This document shows, piece by piece, positions 51,788 through 60,712 of a stretch of 64,000 bases of DNA (position 1 is its first letter; the number at the start of each line of letters is the position of its first letter). This DNA comes from Amycolatopsis xylanica. GTDB lineage: Bacteria; Actinomycetota; Actinomycetes; Mycobacteriales; Pseudonocardiaceae. The position numbers were made by a program, and so were the translations under genes. The stretch spans positions 1 to 64,000 of the forward strand of contig NZ_FNON01000011.1 in assembly GCF_900107045.1 (NCBI RefSeq), written 5' to 3'. The notes beneath the pieces are model-generated. The model was given only the letters and a program-made list of their open reading frames with translations. It did not search any database and was not told the DNA's origin.

Positions 51788-54700
51788 GTGGCCGGGGGAA
51801 CGCTCGAACTGGTGGCACGGGAGATCGCCAAAGCGGTTCAGCCGCTCGAACAGCATCTCAGCACCGCGAAGCGGGACGAATTCCTGCTCGGCCTGGGATT
51901 CGCGGTGCCGGGCGGGATCGGGCCCGCGGCCGCCGCGCTCACCACCGCCGCCGCGCAGGCGGCCGGGCTGGGGCCGATCATCGCCGACCTGACCGGTGCG
52001 ATCGAGAGCGAGAACGTCGCGCGGATCGTCGAGCTGGGTGTGTCCTTGCTCGGCGCGCTCAAGGGCACCTTCGAGGCGGTCGGGAAGGTCGGACCGGCAC
52101 TGCAGCAGGCGGTCGACGGCTCGGGTGGGTTGACCGACGCGCAGCGGGCACGGCTGCGGGGCGAAGCGGGGGCGTTGCCGCAACGGCTGCTCGACTATGT
52201 GCTGATCACCTATGTCGAGGGCAAGAGCCGGGAAGCGGCGCGGCTGCTGGGGATGCTCGGGATCATCGACACCGTCGGGGGCGGGTTCGATCTCGCCGAT
52301 CCGACCGTGCTGCCGGTGCCGAGGCGGACAGTGCGGTTCGATCGGCTGCTCGCGTTGCTGACGAACCCCGGCGGGATGCTCGACGAGGTGTTCGACTTCG
52401 GGAAGTCCACTTTCGACGGTGCGAAACTACTGCGGCGCGTCGGGGCGTACCTGCTCGACCGGGATCAGCCCTTTTTGTACCTGACTCCCCCGGACCGGCC
52501 CGAGAGCCTTGACGCGTTCTTGGTGCTGTTGGAGGTCGACAAGGGCACGTCGCCGCCTTCGGTGGCCGCGCGGTTCACTGTGCCGGCCGCCGCCGATTTC
52601 AGCCGGACCGTGGAACTCGGCAAGACGTGGAAGCTCACGCTCGCGTCGAAGACCCGGTTCGCCGCGGGGTTGGGCGCGAAGCTCTCGCCGCCGTTGCACC
52701 TCACGTTCGAGCCGAATGGCGCGCTGCACATCGACGCCTCGGCCGAGCTTGCCGCCGAGCGGACCGACAAGAAGCCGATGCTGCTGATCGGGCAGGCGGA
52801 CGGCTCACGGGTGGAGGTCCAGCGGTTCTCCGTCAAGCTGGGCATCGAGGCGGACGGGGCCGCCGGGGCCGAGCCTGCCGCCGAGATCAAGGTCGACGGC
52901 GGGCGCGTGCTCATCGACCTCTCGTCGGGAGACGGGTTCATCAGCACCATCACCGGCGGCGGGAAGATCGACGCGAAGTTCGATCTGGACGCCTTGTGGT
53001 CGCCGTCGGGCGGCCTGCGGTTCGAGGGCGGCGGCGGGCTGGAACTGGCCATCCCCGCGCATCTGGACCTCGGCCCGGTCGAGGTCACCATGCTGTACCT
53101 GAACGCGGGCATCAGCCAGGGCAAGATCCCGCTGGAGATCTCGGGCAGCTTCAAGGCCGCGATCGGGCCGATCACGGCGTCGGTGGACCGGGTCGGCGTG
53201 ATCGTCACGACGAAGCTCGGCGACGGCGGGAACCTTGGGCCGCTCGATCTGGATTTCGCGTTCAAGCCGCCGAACGGGGTCGGGCTGGAGCTGGACGCGG
53301 GCATCGTCTCCGGCGGCGGGTACCTCTACGTCGACCGCGAGCGCGGCGAGTACGCGGGCGCGCTCGCGCTGGAGTTCGCGGGTTTCCTGGAGTTGCAGGC
53401 GATCGGGCTGATCAGCACGAGGATGCCTGACGGCTCGGACGGCTTCTCGATGCTGATCGTGATCACCACCGAGTTCGGGGGCGGCGGGCTGCAGCTCGGC
53501 TACGGGTTCACCCTGCTCGCCGTCGGCGGCCTGATCGGCATCAACCGCCGGATGGACCTCGACGCGCTCGGCCACGGGGTGCGCACCGGCTCGATCGAAT
53601 CGGTGATGTTCCCGAAGGACGTGGTCGCCAACGCGCCGCGGATCCTGTCCGACCTGCGGCAGTTCTTCCCGCCGGAGAACGGCCGGTTCCTGATCGGGCC
53701 GATGGCGAAGATCGGCTGGGGCACACCGACGCTGGTGAGCATTTCGCTGGGCGTCGTCGTCGAGATCCCGCCCGGCAACGTCGCCATCCTCGGCGTGCTG
53801 AAGTGCGTACTGCCGACCGAGCAGCTGCCGTTGCTGGTGCTGCAGGTCCAGTTCATCGGCGCGCTCCAGGTGGACAGGTCGCGGCTGTGGTTCTACGCGC
53901 AGCTGTTCGAGTCGCGCATCCTCACCATGACCATCGACGGCGGGATGGGCTTGCTGGTCGCGTGGGGCGACAATCCCGACTTCGTGCTGACGGTCGGCGG
54001 TTTCCATCCCTCGTTCACGCCGCCGGAGCTCCCGTTCGAGATCCCGCCCCGGCTGTCGATCGACATCCTCAACTCCCCGGGACGGCTGATCCGGGTCTCC
54101 GGCTACTTCGCGGTCACCAGCAACACCGTCCAGTTCGGCGCGCTGGCCGAACTCCGGCTGGGGTTCAGCGACTTCGGGATCGAGGGACACCTCGGGTTCG
54201 ACGCGCTGTTCCGGTTCTCGCCGTTCGCGTTCGTCATCGACATCTCCGCCGGCATCTCGCTCAAGGCGTTCGGGGTCGGCCTGTTCGGCATCGACCTGCG
54301 CTTCCAGCTGGAAGGCCCGGCGCCGTGGCGCGCGCACGGCCGCGGCTCGATCTCGTTGCTGTTCTTCGAGATCTCGGCGGACTTCGACATCTCGTGGGGC
54401 GAGGAACACAACACGACACTGCCGCCGGTGCGGGTGCTCCCGCTGCTCGAGACCGAGATCTCGAAGGTCGAGGGCTGGCAGACGCGGTTGCCGTCGGGCG
54501 GTACCCGCACGCTGGTCACGCTGCGGCAGCTGCCGGACTCCGACAAGCTCGTGCTGCACCCGCTCGGCACGCTGTTCATCCAGCAGCGCGCGATCCCGCT
54601 CGGGGTGCGGATCGACCGGATCGGCGCGCAGCGGCCGTCGGACGGCAAACGGTTCAGCGTCGAACCCGCGGACAGCGTGCTGACCAAGGTGTCGGTCACC

Positions 54701-56341
54701 GGCGACAAGTTCGCGATGGCCCAGTTCCAGGACTTCGACGACGCGGCGAAGCTGTCACGCCCGGCGTACGAGCAGCAGGACGCGGGCATCGAGCTGACCG
54801 CGGGCAAGAAGGTGATCGACTCGCCGCGCGTGGTGCGCAGGGCGGCGCGCTACGAGCAGATCGTGATCGACAAGAAGGCGCGCAAGACCGCCACGACGCC
54901 CGCGCTCGCGGCCGCCGTCGAGGCGCCGCCGAAGAAGAAGCTGGTCAGCGTCAGCCCGGCGGTGTTCACCCAGCTGCTCAAGGGCAGCAGCACCGCGCGC
55001 TCCCCGCTGTCCAAAGTGGACACCGAGCGGCGGCAGCCGTTCCCGCCGGAGGACACGGTGCGCATCGAGGACCAGCGGTTCGTGATCGCGTACCGGCGCA
55101 ACAACGTGCAGGCCTTCCCGCCGAGCGTCACCGGCACGGCGCTGCCGTCGACCGCGACCTTCCGCAGCCTCGCGACCGCGGCCGACGCAGTGGCGGAGTG
55201 GGTGACCGCCGACCCGGGTCTCGCCGGGAAACTGCACCCCATCCCGGAGTCGGACGCGCTCGGCACCCCGGCCGTGTCCGGCGCCTGGGCTTCGACCGCC
55301 AATCCGGCACCCGCTTCCGTGGCGAGTCCGGGGCTCGTCCGGCTCAACACCGGCAAGGTGTTCCTCGCGGGCGGTGTCGACGACAAGCCCGTGAAGACGA
55401 CCGGCCTCCTCGATCCCGTCAACCTCACCTGGTCGGCGGGCCCCGACCTCAATACCGCGCGAGGCGCGCACGCGGCCACCAAGCTCGACGACGGCCGGGT
55501 GCTGCTCACCGGCGGGCTGGGGCTCGACTCGGCCGAGATCTACGACCCGATCGCGGGCACCTGCGTGACGCAGCAGCACCCCATGGGCACCGCGCGCTGG
55601 GAGCACACGGCAACCGTGCTGCCGAACCGCAGGGTGCTCGTCGCGGGCGGGTCGGCCGGACGGGAGACCGGCGGCACGCGGACGCTGCGGTCGGCCGAAG
55701 TGTTCTCTGTGGACAGTGGACTGTGGACGGACGCGAAGCCGATGTCGGCCGCCAGATCCGGGCACCAGGCCGTGCCGCTGGCGAACGGGCACGTGCTCGT
55801 CATCGGCGGCGCGGTGGACACCGGCGGCGCACGTACGCCGATCGCCTTCTGCGAGCGGTACGACCCGGTCGCCGACGAGTGGACTCCGGTCGCGAGCATG
55901 CACAGCCCGCGTGCGGGGCACCAGGCCACCACGCTGCCGGACGGCCGGATACTGGTCACCGGCGGCGATCCCACCGGCCTGCCCGAGCACGGCCGGATCG
56001 CCGCGGGCAGCCTCGCCTCCGCCGAGATCTACGACCCCGGCCACGACGTCTGGACACCGGTCGCGGACATGCCGGGTGGCCGCAGCCGCCATGCCGCCGT
56101 GCCGGTGCGCTCGGGTGAGGTACTCGTGCTCGGTGGCACCACCGGGCCGACCTTCACGGCCGGGTACCGCCAGGTGCTCCGGTTCCAGCCGTCGACCGGC
56201 ACCTGGACCACCACCGGCGCGCTCGCCGCCGGCCGCGCCGACCTCGCCGCGGTCGCGCTGGCCGACGGCCGGGTGCTCGCCGTCGGCGGCAGGCCGGCGC
56301 CATCCACCACGACCGGCACCGCCGAGGTGTTCACGCCGTGA
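51788..56341 (+). CDS. DUF6603-like giant protein fused to a seven-blade propeller
   Basis: A 1517-aa protein with no signal peptide. Residues 1-200 are helical. Residues about 330-890 are a long run of amphipathic beta strands rich in Gly, Phe and Leu (GGGLELAIPAHLDLGPVEVT, FAGFLELQAIGLISTRMPDG, GFALELRFQLEG-type turns, SISLLFFEISADFDISWGEE). This resembles DUF6603 proteins (name from memory) and suggests an extended beta-sheet or lipid-binding groove. A linker (about 890-1160) leads to a complete propeller (1165-1517) with seven blade motifs (GKVFLAGG, GRVLLTGG, RRVLVAGG, GHVLVIGG, GRILVTGG, GEVLVLGG, GRVLAVGG), ending AEVFTP like propellers 1 and 3. GTG start; GGAGG lies in the end of the subtilase gene. 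Confidence 0.8.
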   Translation: MAGGTLELVAREIAKAVQPLEQHLSTAKRDEFLLGLGFAVPGGIGPAAAALTTAAAQAAGLGPIIADLTGAIESENVARIVELGVSLLGALKGTFEAVGKVGPALQQAVDGSGGLTDAQRARLRGEAGALPQRLLDYVLITYVEGKSREAARLLGMLGIIDTVGGGFDLADPTVLPVPRRTVRFDRLLALLTNPGGMLDEVFDFGKSTFDGAKLLRRVGAYLLDRDQPFLYLTPPDRPESLDAFLVLLEVDKGTSPPSVAARFTVPAAADFSRTVELGKTWKLTLASKTRFAAGLGAKLSPPLHLTFEPNGALHIDASAELAAERTDKKPMLLIGQADGSRVEVQRFSVKLGIEADGAAGAEPAAEIKVDGGRVLIDLSSGDGFISTITGGGKIDAKFDLDALWSPSGGLRFEGGGGLELAIPAHLDLGPVEVTMLYLNAGISQGKIPLEISGSFKAAIGPITASVDRVGVIVTTKLGDGGNLGPLDLDFAFKPPNGVGLELDAGIVSGGGYLYVDRERGEYAGALALEFAGFLELQAIGLISTRMPDGSDGFSMLIVITTEFGGGGLQLGYGFTLLAVGGLIGINRRMDLDALGHGVRTGSIESVMFPKDVVANAPRILSDLRQFFPPENGRFLIGPMAKIGWGTPTLVSISLGVVVEIPPGNVAILGVLKCVLPTEQLPLLVLQVQFIGALQVDRSRLWFYAQLFESRILTMTIDGGMGLLVAWGDNPDFVLTVGGFHPSFTPPELPFEIPPRLSIDILNSPGRLIRVSGYFAVTSNTVQFGALAELRLGFSDFGIEGHLGFDALFRFSPFAFVIDISAGISLKAFGVGLFGIDLRFQLEGPAPWRAHGRGSISLLFFEISADFDISWGEEHNTTLPPVRVLPLLETEISKVEGWQTRLPSGGTRTLVTLRQLPDSDKLVLHPLGTLFIQQRAIPLGVRIDRIGAQRPSDGKRFSVEPADSVLTKVSVTGDKFAMAQFQDFDDAAKLSRPAYEQQDAGIELTAGKKVIDSPRVVRRAARYEQIVIDKKARKTATTPALAAAVEAPPKKKLVSVSPAVFTQLLKGSSTARSPLSKVDTERRQPFPPEDTVRIEDQRFVIAYRRNNVQAFPPSVTGTALPSTATFRSLATAADAVAEWVTADPGLAGKLHPIPESDALGTPAVSGAWASTANPAPASVASPGLVRLNTGKVFLAGGVDDKPVKTTGLLDPVNLTWSAGPDLNTARGAHAATKLDDGRVLLTGGLGLDSAEIYDPIAGTCVTQQHPMGTARWEHTATVLPNRRVLVAGGSAGRETGGTRTLRSAEVFSVDSGLWTDAKPMSAARSGHQAVPLANGHVLVIGGAVDTGGARTPIAFCERYDPVADEWTPVASMHSPRAGHQATTLPDGRILVTGGDPTGLPEHGRIAAGSLASAEIYDPGHDVWTPVADMPGGRSRHAAVPVRSGEVLVLGGTTGPTFTAGYRQVLRFQPSTGTWTTTGALAAGRADLAAVALADGRVLAVGGRPAPSTTTGTAEVFTP

Positions 56342-56366
56342 CCACGACAACGGAGGAATCGACGCC

Positions 56367-57545
56367 ATGACCGCTTCGACCTTGGCGGCCACCTCGCGGT
56401 GGAACGCCACCGACAAGCTCCCCACGCTCGGGTCCTGGCATGGCCAGCACGACGGCGCGGTCTTGTTGAAGAGCAAGGAGATCCTGGTCACCGGGGGCGC
56501 GGACGCCGCGGCGGCGCCGCTCGACCGGACCGCGCTGTTCGACCCCGCCACGAAGAAGTGGGTGACCGCCGAGAAGCTCGCCGTGGCCCGGCGTCAGCAC
56601 AGTGTCACCGTGCTCGACAACGGCGACGTGCTGGTCGCGGGCGGGCTCGGCTCCGCCGCGCTCTCCCCCGCGCTCACCTCCGCCGCCGTGTTCCTCGCCC
56701 AGGACAAGAAGTGGGACACCAAACCGGTGCCCAGCATGAACGAGGGCCGCTGGGGCCACAGCGCCGTCCTGCTCGACGACAAGCGCGTGCTGATCGCGGG
56801 CGGCTTCGCGCTGCGCTCCGACGACACCGTCCGGGCGCTGAACTCGGCGGAGATCTACGACCCCGAAAAGCGCACCTGGACGACGATCGAGCCGATGCTC
56901 GACGCTCGCGCCGGGCACGCCGCGCTCAAGTTCGGCGACGGCCGGGTGCTCGTCTGCTGTGGCAGCACCGCGATCGGGCCCGGCGCGTTCGCCCCGCTCG
57001 CGTATTGCGAGATCTACAACCCGGCCACGAAGAAGTGGACGGCCACCGGCAACCTCAGCGAGCCGCGGTTCCTGCACCAGGCCGTGAAACTGTCGGCGAC
57101 CACCGCGCTGGTCGTCGGCGGCGGCACGCCCGGTGTCCCCGGCGACGGCACCTTCGACGCGTACACGAAGCTGAGTGTCGAGGTGTTCGACCTCAACGCG
57201 GGCAAGGGCACGTGGACGGCCAAGGCGAACCCACTGCCCGGTGGGCGCGGCAGGCACCGCGCGATCTTCCTCGGCTCGGGCAAGGTGCTCGTGATCGGCG
57301 GTACCGCTGGCGAGACCGGGTACCGCGGCACGCTGGTCTACGACTCGGGCGCCGACAGCTGGAAGCCGGTCGCGGGACTCGCCGAGGGGCGCTGGGCGTT
57401 CGCCGCCGCCGCGCTGACCGAGGCGCCGGTGACCGAGGTGCTCGTCACCGGCGGGTCCACCGCCGCCGGGCTCGCCGCGGCGAACCCGCCCGCCGAGGAC
57501 CTGGCGGCGGGGACGGAGATCTTCACCGCCGGGAGCGACGTATGA
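56367..57545 (+). CDS. Seven-blade Kelch-like propeller protein 5
   Basis: A 392-aa member of the same propeller family as 38711-43348. Seven motifs can be read (KEILVTGG, GDVLVAGG, KRVLIAGG, GRVLVCCG, TALVVGGG, GKVLVIGG, TEVLVTGG), with the landmarks FALRSDDTVRALNSAEIYDP and LAYCEIYNPATKKW. It is more divergent (Lys-rich, TATKKWxxT strands) than the tandem four and is most like propeller 1, which also starts with a W-x-x-x-x-K-L-P-x-x lead. CGGAGGAATC precedes the ATG. Its stop overlaps the next gene (ATGA). Confidence 0.87.
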   Translation: MTASTLAATSRWNATDKLPTLGSWHGQHDGAVLLKSKEILVTGGADAAAAPLDRTALFDPATKKWVTAEKLAVARRQHSVTVLDNGDVLVAGGLGSAALSPALTSAAVFLAQDKKWDTKPVPSMNEGRWGHSAVLLDDKRVLIAGGFALRSDDTVRALNSAEIYDPEKRTWTTIEPMLDARAGHAALKFGDGRVLVCCGSTAIGPGAFAPLAYCEIYNPATKKWTATGNLSEPRFLHQAVKLSATTALVVGGGTPGVPGDGTFDAYTKLSVEVFDLNAGKGTWTAKANPLPGGRGRHRAIFLGSGKVLVIGGTAGETGYRGTLVYDSGADSWKPVAGLAEGRWAFAAAALTEAPVTEVLVTGGSTAAGLAAANPPAEDLAAGTEIFTAGSDV

Positions 57546-60500
57546 CCGACGCCTCGTACTCGTTCCTGCCGTGGCTGCGCACCGGGCTGAGCACCGAGAT
57601 CAAGACGACGCCCGCGCCGGACCAGCGTCGCGCGAGCATCCCGGTGGCGTTGAAGCTGCGCGGCGACGCACTCACCGGCAAGCCGCTGGAAAAGACCATC
57701 GACCGGCCGATCCAGCTGTACGGGCCCGGTGACGTCATCGGGATCGACCCGCGGGCGATCTCCCGGATGGAGCCGCGGCCGTTCATCACCAACGTCGAGC
57801 CGAACTACCTGGCGCACATCGAGTTCTACGAAGAGGATTTCGCCTGGCGATACAGCCCCGACCCGCCCGGCGACCACGGCCGGGTGCGGCCGTGGCTGGC
57901 GTTGCTCGTGCTCGCCGGGCCGAAGGACCCGCAGGACCCCGGAAGCGGCGAGTTCCGTGAGGGCGGCGCTCCCGAGGGGCCGCTGCCGTTCATCACCATC
58001 AAGGACCTCGCCAAGCTGCCGTCCGCCGCCGAGCAGGGCGCCTGGGCACACGTCCACGTCAACGGCGATGTCGCGGGCGCGGTGCAGACCGAGTCGATGT
58101 CCGGTCCGCTGAACGCGCTGGATTCCTTGCTGCGCACCAATCCCGACAACGCGTGCTCGCGGCTCGTCTGCCCGCGACACCTTCAGCCGAGCACCGCGTA
58201 TCACGCGTTTCTCGTGCCCGCGTTCGAAACCGGCAGGCTGGCCGGGCTCGGCCGTGAGCAGACGGGGGTGGGCGCGCTCGACTCCAGCTGGGGCTCGCAC
58301 AACGTCGACGGCCGAATGCCGTACTACCACCGCTGGTCCTTCACCACGGGCACCGCGGGCGACTTCGAGTACCTCGTGCGGCTGCTGGAACCGGTCGACG
58401 CCGACGACAGGATCGGGCGGCTCGACTTCGACGTGCACAACCAGGCCGGTCCCCTGCTGCCGCCGATCGAGACCCCGGCGAAGATCGGCGGGATCCTCAA
58501 GCTCGGCGGCGCGTTGCGGGCGCCCCGCGACAACGACATCTGGGACAACTGGGACGCCCGGTTCACCGCGGCCGAGGGACACGAGGTGCCGCCCGACGTC
58601 ACCTTCCCGCATCCCTTCCAAGAGGCGCTGGCCAAGCTGATCAACCTCGCCGACGACTATCTCGACCACCCGCCCGCGATCGCGCACGCCCGGCTCGCGA
58701 GTGAGGACGGCCCGGCCGTGATCGGGCTGGCGGACGAGGTCGATCCGGTGATCACGCCGCCGCTGTACGGACGCTGGCCGTCACGCACCTCGCGGCTGCG
58801 GCCGACGCCCGAGCAGAAGAACTGGGTGCACCGGCTGAACCTCGACCCGCGCTTCCGGGTCGCGGCGAACTTCGGCACCGAGATCGTCCAAGCACGCCAA
58901 GAGGAGTTCATGGCGGCGGCGTGGGATCAGCTCGGTGACGTGCTCGAGGCCAACAAGCGGATCCGGGCGGCGCAGCTCGCCGTCGAGGTCGGCTACGCGT
59001 TGCAGGACAAGCACTTGGGCTCGCCCGCGACCATGGCGGGCTTCGCGGCCCAGCCGCCGCGTCCGGCAGGCCGGACGCTCGCGCTGACCGCGCCCGCCCA
59101 CTCGCGGGTGACGACACCGGTCGTGAGCACCGCGGACGACGGCGTCGCCGAGCAGCTCGCGGTCGGCTTCCAGGTGGCGGTCAGCAAGCTCACCGCCGCG
59201 CCGGTGTCGCCCGCCATGCGGCGGATCACCCGGCCGGGCACCAGGCTCGTCCGCAGCCTGTTCAGCCCGGACAAGCCGGTCGAGGCGCTGCTGCCCAAAA
59301 TGGACGCTCCGGTCAACGCGGTGACCGCCGCCGCGGCCAAGCGGACGCCGCCTGCCGTGGTCACGTCGACGAAGGTGACCGGCGAGCTGCATCCCGTCCC
59401 GCTGCCGGATCCGGTCGAAAGCCTGCCGAACAGCTTCGACTTCACCCTGCAGTCACCGGACGCGCCCGGCGTCCCGCCGACGGCCGACCCGCTGCACCGG
59501 GACAGCTCGCAGGCGAGCGCGTTCAAGGACGCGCTGCGCGACCTGCACGGCGGCTGGAACACGGCCGACGCGGCAGCACGGACGACGCCGCGCGACCCGG
59601 TCGGCGTCGCCCCGCTCGCCGCGCGGGTGCTCGGCAAGCTCAGCTCGACGGAGACCGTCACGAAAACCCTGCTCAGCACAGTGAAGATGGAGTCGGCGCG
59701 GCTGGCGCCGTTCGCCGAGCGGTTCATCGAGGCGATGGCGTACCCGGTGATCGACCTGCCGATGTACGAGGCGCTGCGGCAGCTGTCGACCGACAAGTTC
59801 GTGCCCAACCTCGGCCTGATCCCGCCGAACACGGTCACCCTGCTCGAAACCGACCAGGAGTTCATCGAGGCGTTCATGGTCGGCCTCAACCACGAGATGG
59901 CGCGTGAGCTGCTGTGGCGTGAGTACCCGACCGATCAGCGCGGCACGCCGTTCCGGCAGTTCTGGGACCCGCGTCCCGGCGACGGCCGCACGACCCGCGA
60001 ACAGCTCTACGACATCCCCGCGCTCGACAAGTGGGATCCGCTCAGCAAACTCGGCGAGCACGACAACCGTGAGCTGCCCGGCGAAAAGCAGGAGAACGAA
60101 CTCGTGCTGGTCATCAGGGGCGAGCTGCTGAAGAAGTACCCGAACGCGGCCATCTACGCGCAGCGGGCCGCCTGGCGGCCGGACAACGACCACCCCGACC
60201 CCAAGCAGGAACGGTTCCCCGTCGAGCCACGTGACCCGGACAAGCCTACGTTCGACGAGATCAGGCTGCCGATCTACGAGGCCAAAGTGGACCCGGACCT
60301 GACGCTGCTCGGCTTCGACCTGACCAAGACCGAAGCCAAGGGCAGGCCACCGACCGCCGCGGACCCGAAGGGCGATCCCGGCTGGTTCTTCGTCATCAAG
60401 GAACGGCCGGGCGAACCGCGGTTCGGCGTCGACGAGGGCAAGCCGACCGACCTGGAGACCTGGAACGACCTCACCTGGGAGAACGTCGATCCGGGTGGCC

Positions 60501-60712
60501 GCAACGGGTTCATCAAGCTCGACGGTGCCGCCGAAGTGTCCATCGTGGATCTCAGCGACGCGGTGGACGACGTCGAGAAGGAAGCTCAGCACGGTGAGGA
60601 CACCGCGATCCCGACCTGGTCGGGCCGGTTGAGCGCGGCGGACATCGCCTACATCCTCTTCCAGGCGCCCGTGCTGATGGCCGTTCACGCACAGGAGATG
60701 CTGCCGAAATGA
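57542..60712 (+). CDS. Large protein of unknown function, 1056 aa
   Basis: I do not recognise a named family. The protein starts MTDASYSFLPWLRTGLSTEI, without signal peptide or membrane segments. The first half is beta-rich (QLYGPGDVIGIDPRAISRME, LAHIEFYEEDFAWRYSPD) and includes a WLALLVLAGP core. The most conserved-looking stretch is residues about 740-830: LGLIPPNTVTLLETDQEFIE, then AFMVGLNHEMARELLWREYP, then TDQRGTPFRQFWD. This stretch I remember from uncharacterised large proteins in several phyla. A helical Thr/Pro/Ala-rich linker lies near 490-660. The ATG overlaps the propeller stop, and its own stop overlaps the next giant gene, so the three are co-translated, which suggests one complex. 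Confidence 0.7.
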   Translation: MTDASYSFLPWLRTGLSTEIKTTPAPDQRRASIPVALKLRGDALTGKPLEKTIDRPIQLYGPGDVIGIDPRAISRMEPRPFITNVEPNYLAHIEFYEEDFAWRYSPDPPGDHGRVRPWLALLVLAGPKDPQDPGSGEFREGGAPEGPLPFITIKDLAKLPSAAEQGAWAHVHVNGDVAGAVQTESMSGPLNALDSLLRTNPDNACSRLVCPRHLQPSTAYHAFLVPAFETGRLAGLGREQTGVGALDSSWGSHNVDGRMPYYHRWSFTTGTAGDFEYLVRLLEPVDADDRIGRLDFDVHNQAGPLLPPIETPAKIGGILKLGGALRAPRDNDIWDNWDARFTAAEGHEVPPDVTFPHPFQEALAKLINLADDYLDHPPAIAHARLASEDGPAVIGLADEVDPVITPPLYGRWPSRTSRLRPTPEQKNWVHRLNLDPRFRVAANFGTEIVQARQEEFMAAAWDQLGDVLEANKRIRAAQLAVEVGYALQDKHLGSPATMAGFAAQPPRPAGRTLALTAPAHSRVTTPVVSTADDGVAEQLAVGFQVAVSKLTAAPVSPAMRRITRPGTRLVRSLFSPDKPVEALLPKMDAPVNAVTAAAAKRTPPAVVTSTKVTGELHPVPLPDPVESLPNSFDFTLQSPDAPGVPPTADPLHRDSSQASAFKDALRDLHGGWNTADAAARTTPRDPVGVAPLAARVLGKLSSTETVTKTLLSTVKMESARLAPFAERFIEAMAYPVIDLPMYEALRQLSTDKFVPNLGLIPPNTVTLLETDQEFIEAFMVGLNHEMARELLWREYPTDQRGTPFRQFWDPRPGDGRTTREQLYDIPALDKWDPLSKLGEHDNRELPGEKQENELVLVIRGELLKKYPNAAIYAQRAAWRPDNDHPDPKQERFPVEPRDPDKPTFDEIRLPIYEAKVDPDLTLLGFDLTKTEAKGRPPTAADPKGDPGWFFVIKERPGEPRFGVDEGKPTDLETWNDLTWENVDPGGRNGFIKLDGAAEVSIVDLSDAVDDVEKEAQHGEDTAIPTWSGRLSAADIAYILFQAPVLMAVHAQEMLPK

